Shown: one piece after another, positions 7,069 through 8,062 of the stretch
Layout: each line of letters starts with the position of its first letter
Numbering within the stretch: position 1 is the first letter of the stretch
Assembly: GCA_030044295.1 (NCBI GenBank)
Contig: JASHWB010000422.1
Span: 1-8,062 of the forward strand
Direction: 5' to 3'
Source: Candidatus Acidiferrales bacterium
Lineage (GTDB): Bacteria > Acidobacteriota > Terriglobia > Acidiferrales > UBA7541
DNA: 8,062 nucleotides
Translations under genes and position numbers: made by a program
The notes under the pieces: generated by a model
Told to the model about the DNA's origin: nothing
The model's database searches: none
Seen by the model: the letters and a program-made list of their open reading frames with translations, nothing else

Positions 7069-7599
7069 GTTTCCGCGCTGGCTGGTCTTATTGGATTCCT
7101 GTGACAAATCCGGTTGCGCCGGAGCGCTTTCGCGCGCGGTCGGGTACTTGTCCTTCACCCACTCGAAAATTCCGCCGTCCATGATCTTCACGTTGAAATA
7201 CCCGTATTCGGCAAGCTGCGCAACGATATCGCTGGTGTCGTGCGGGCAATCGCCATAGAAGATCAGCGTCTTATCGCGCGGCAGATCGATGGGAAACTTC
7301 GAAATGCGCATTACCCACGGATAGTTGACTGCGCCAGGGATATGCGAAGCGGCATAGCCGCTGGTAGGCTGCGTATCAACCAAAACGACGCTTGGATCCT
7401 TTGTCTGGATCAGCTTCAACACATCGGCCGGCTTAACGACCGGCACCGGAGCGTTAGCAGCCATCATCATCGCCGGATCGACCGGGCCATCGTTCGATTG
7501 CGCCGGCTGCATCGACTGCATGCCGTCTTGCGCGCGAATCGCCGAAGCGCCGAAACTCGCCGCGAAAAGCACAGCTACAAGTGCGATGGACGTTTTCAT
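7066..7599 (-). CDS. Exported single-domain rhodanese (sulfurtransferase-like)
   Basis: This is a 177-residue protein. The ATG at 7599 has a strong GGAGG (7605-7609) 5 nt upstream. Residues 1-23 are a clear Sec signal peptide (MKTSIALVAVLFAASFGASA, then IRA before Gln24) without a lipobox, so the mature protein should be periplasmic or secreted. Residues 24-54 are a Met/Pro/Gln-rich linker. Residues 55-152 form one rhodanese domain: 'VVLVDTQ' (Asp75), 'YAASHIPGAVNYPW' (82-95), the active-site loop 'FYGDCPHDTSD' with Cys118, and 'MDGGIFEWVKDKYP' (140-153). The polar C-terminal tail is probably flexible. Rhodaneses carry sulfur as a persulfide on the loop Cys. Here the usual CxxGxR loop is replaced by CPHDTSD, so the substrate is uncertain. 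The gene has its own promoter and flanking hairpins and sits between a capsid-like gene and other phage-like genes, which suggests cargo taken from a host. Confidence 0.88.
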   Translation of the reverse strand: MKTSIALVAVLFAASFGASAIRAQDGMQSMQPAQSNDGPVDPAMMMAANAPVPVVKPADVLKLIQTKDPSVVLVDTQPTSGYAASHIPGAVNYPWVMRISKFPIDLPRDKTLIFYGDCPHDTSDIVAQLAEYGYFNVKIMDGGIFEWVKDKYPTARESAPAQPDLSQESNKTSQRGN

Positions 7600-7643
7600 G
7601 GCAGCCTCCGCGTTAATGCCGAACCGAAGCTTCCTAGCTGCCG

Positions 7644-7672
7644 ATGTTATCGCCGCACGCCGTAGCCGTCAA
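7644..7672 (-). promoter_or_regulatory. Sigma70-like promoter for the rhodanese gene
   Basis: On the minus strand, TTGACG (7667-7672, five of six consensus bases) is followed after 17 nt by TAACAT (7644-7649, four of six). GATAAC (7646-7651) is a second reading of the -10 with 15-nt spacing. Transcription would begin near 7637 and leave a leader of about 38 nt before the ATG. The position directly upstream of one gene in a same-strand array implies separate expression of the rhodanese. Confidence 0.5.
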
Positions 7673-7678
7673 TTGGCA

Positions 7679-7717
7679 GCGCCGCGCACTTTACAATCTG
7701 TGCAAAGGGCGCGGCGC
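7679..7717 (-). terminator. Long GC-rich hairpin between capsid-like and rhodanese genes
   Basis: GCGCCGCGC (7679-7687) and GCGCGGCGC (7709-7717) are perfect 9-bp arms. Inside them, after one mismatch, CTTT (7689-7692) pairs with AAAG (7704-7707). After another mismatch, CA (7694-7695) pairs with TG (7701-7702 region), around a 5-nt loop. It lies 22 nt after the capsid stop and just before the rhodanese -35 box. No U-tract follows, so it may be a factor-dependent terminator, an insulator or an RNA-processing site. Confidence 0.45.
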
Positions 7718-7735
7718 CGTCGGGGCTAGCCCTTT
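7704..7735 (-). terminator. Alternative weak terminator after the capsid-like gene
   Basis: AAAGGGC (7704-7710) and GCCCTTT (7729-7735) are perfect 7-bp arms with an 18-nt loop, starting 4 nt after the capsid stop. In the minus-strand transcript the second arm ends in UUU, as in a weak intrinsic terminator. It overlaps the longer hairpin at 7679-7717, so the two folds exclude each other. Confidence 0.35.
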
Positions 7736-7739
7736 TGAA

Positions 7740-8062
7740 CTAGTAGCCCGTCGGAATGGCCAGGTTGTCGATGTACGCCCCACTGCGAGGCGACTCATTC
7801 CACACCTGGAATCCGGTAACGAAGTAGAAGATATACGCTGCAGCGAGTCCGCCGCTGGCCCCGTAAATCGGGAACACCGTTTGCCCGCCCACATCGTAGA
7901 AGTCGATATCCTGCATGACGGCGCGTCCCCAGTGCGATAGATCGAGGAAGTCCACGCGCGTCTGGTTCGCATTAATGCTCGACTTGATGGGCACGCCGGC
8001 CATCGTTTTCTCGCCGGTAAAGAGCAGGTCGAGGTCGCTGGCGCGCCCGCCTGCGCCTTCCT
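7740..8062 (-). CDS. Probable phage major capsid protein (C-terminal fragment)
   Basis: An open frame enters from the window edge and ends at TAG (7740-7742), giving about 106 C-terminal residues; the true start lies outside. An internal ATG at 8003 is unlikely to be the start, because the frame stays open upstream with sensible codons ('RASDLDLLFTGEKT'). The visible part contains 'VDFLDLSHWGRAVMQDIDFY', 'GGQTVFPIYGASGGLA', 'FQVWNESPRSGAYI' and ends 'IPTGY'. The ending, with a hydrophobic sheet segment and an 'NxPRxxxYI' motif, resembles from memory the C-terminal P-domain region of HK97-fold capsid proteins in podovirus-like phages. The place upstream of a probable adaptor on the same strand supports this. 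No signal peptide can be judged. Another virion protein, such as a capsid decoration or tail-tube protein, is possible. Confidence 0.45.
   Translation of the reverse strand, partial: EGAGGRASDLDLLFTGEKTMAGVPIKSSINANQTRVDFLDLSHWGRAVMQDIDFYDVGGQTVFPIYGASGGLAAAYIFYFVTGFQVWNESPRSGAYIDNLAIPTGY

Noticed and set aside
7760..8003. Internal ATG at 8003 as the start of an 87-residue gene
   Set aside because: The frame stays open to the window edge with plausible sequence and no ribosome site precedes the ATG, so a longer gene cut by the edge is more likely.
1..8062. CRISPR arrays, tRNA or rRNA genes
   Set aside because: No regularly spaced direct repeats, cloverleaf or rRNA-like stretch was found by eye on either strand.

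Overview
This window reads as part of the late (virion structure) region of a tailed phage or prophage. All six supported genes lie on the minus strand, so transcription runs from high to low coordinates. The sequence is moderately GC-rich. Two features recall, from memory, soil bacteria such as Acidobacteriota: a dispersed repeat of the 'ATCCTTC...AGGATGAC' kind, and the N-terminal domain of the giant fibre-like protein. That host assignment is an inference. No integrase, attachment site or clear host gene is visible, so prophage and free virus cannot be told apart.

In transcription order: (1) 7740-8062, the C-terminal ~106 residues of a probable major capsid protein, cut by the window edge. 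(2) A 140-nt gap with a strong long hairpin and a good sigma70-like promoter. (3) 7066-7599, a small exported rhodanese-domain protein with a strong ribosome binding site. (4) A hairpin that contains the rhodanese stop codon, fused to a short dispersed repeat. (5) 6336-6950, a 204-residue Trp-rich protein of unknown function. (6) 5464-6183, a protein with a C-terminal four-Cys zinc ribbon. (7) 615-5324, a 1569-residue multidomain beta-helix protein with pectate-lyase-3 motif, FN3-like domain, second beta-helix and CBM-like domain, resembling a tail fibre or depolymerase but carrying an apparent Sec signal peptide. (8) 1-530, the first 176 residues of a probable head-tail adaptor protein of the podovirus SU10 type, running off the window.

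Capsid, unknown protein, zinc-ribbon protein and adaptor fit a head-to-connector block. Two genes do not fit simply: the rhodanese and the giant beta-helix protein both begin with export signals, which virion components assembled in the cytoplasm should not need. The rhodanese also has its own promoter and is flanked by hairpins and a host-type repeat, the classic layout of a 'moron' or auxiliary metabolic gene. The best candidate for something new is therefore a virion gene block carrying two exported proteins, one a sulfurtransferase-like enzyme and one a possible surface-polysaccharide-binding or -cleaving protein. No gap exceeds about 155 nt, and the plus strand shows no convincing gene.
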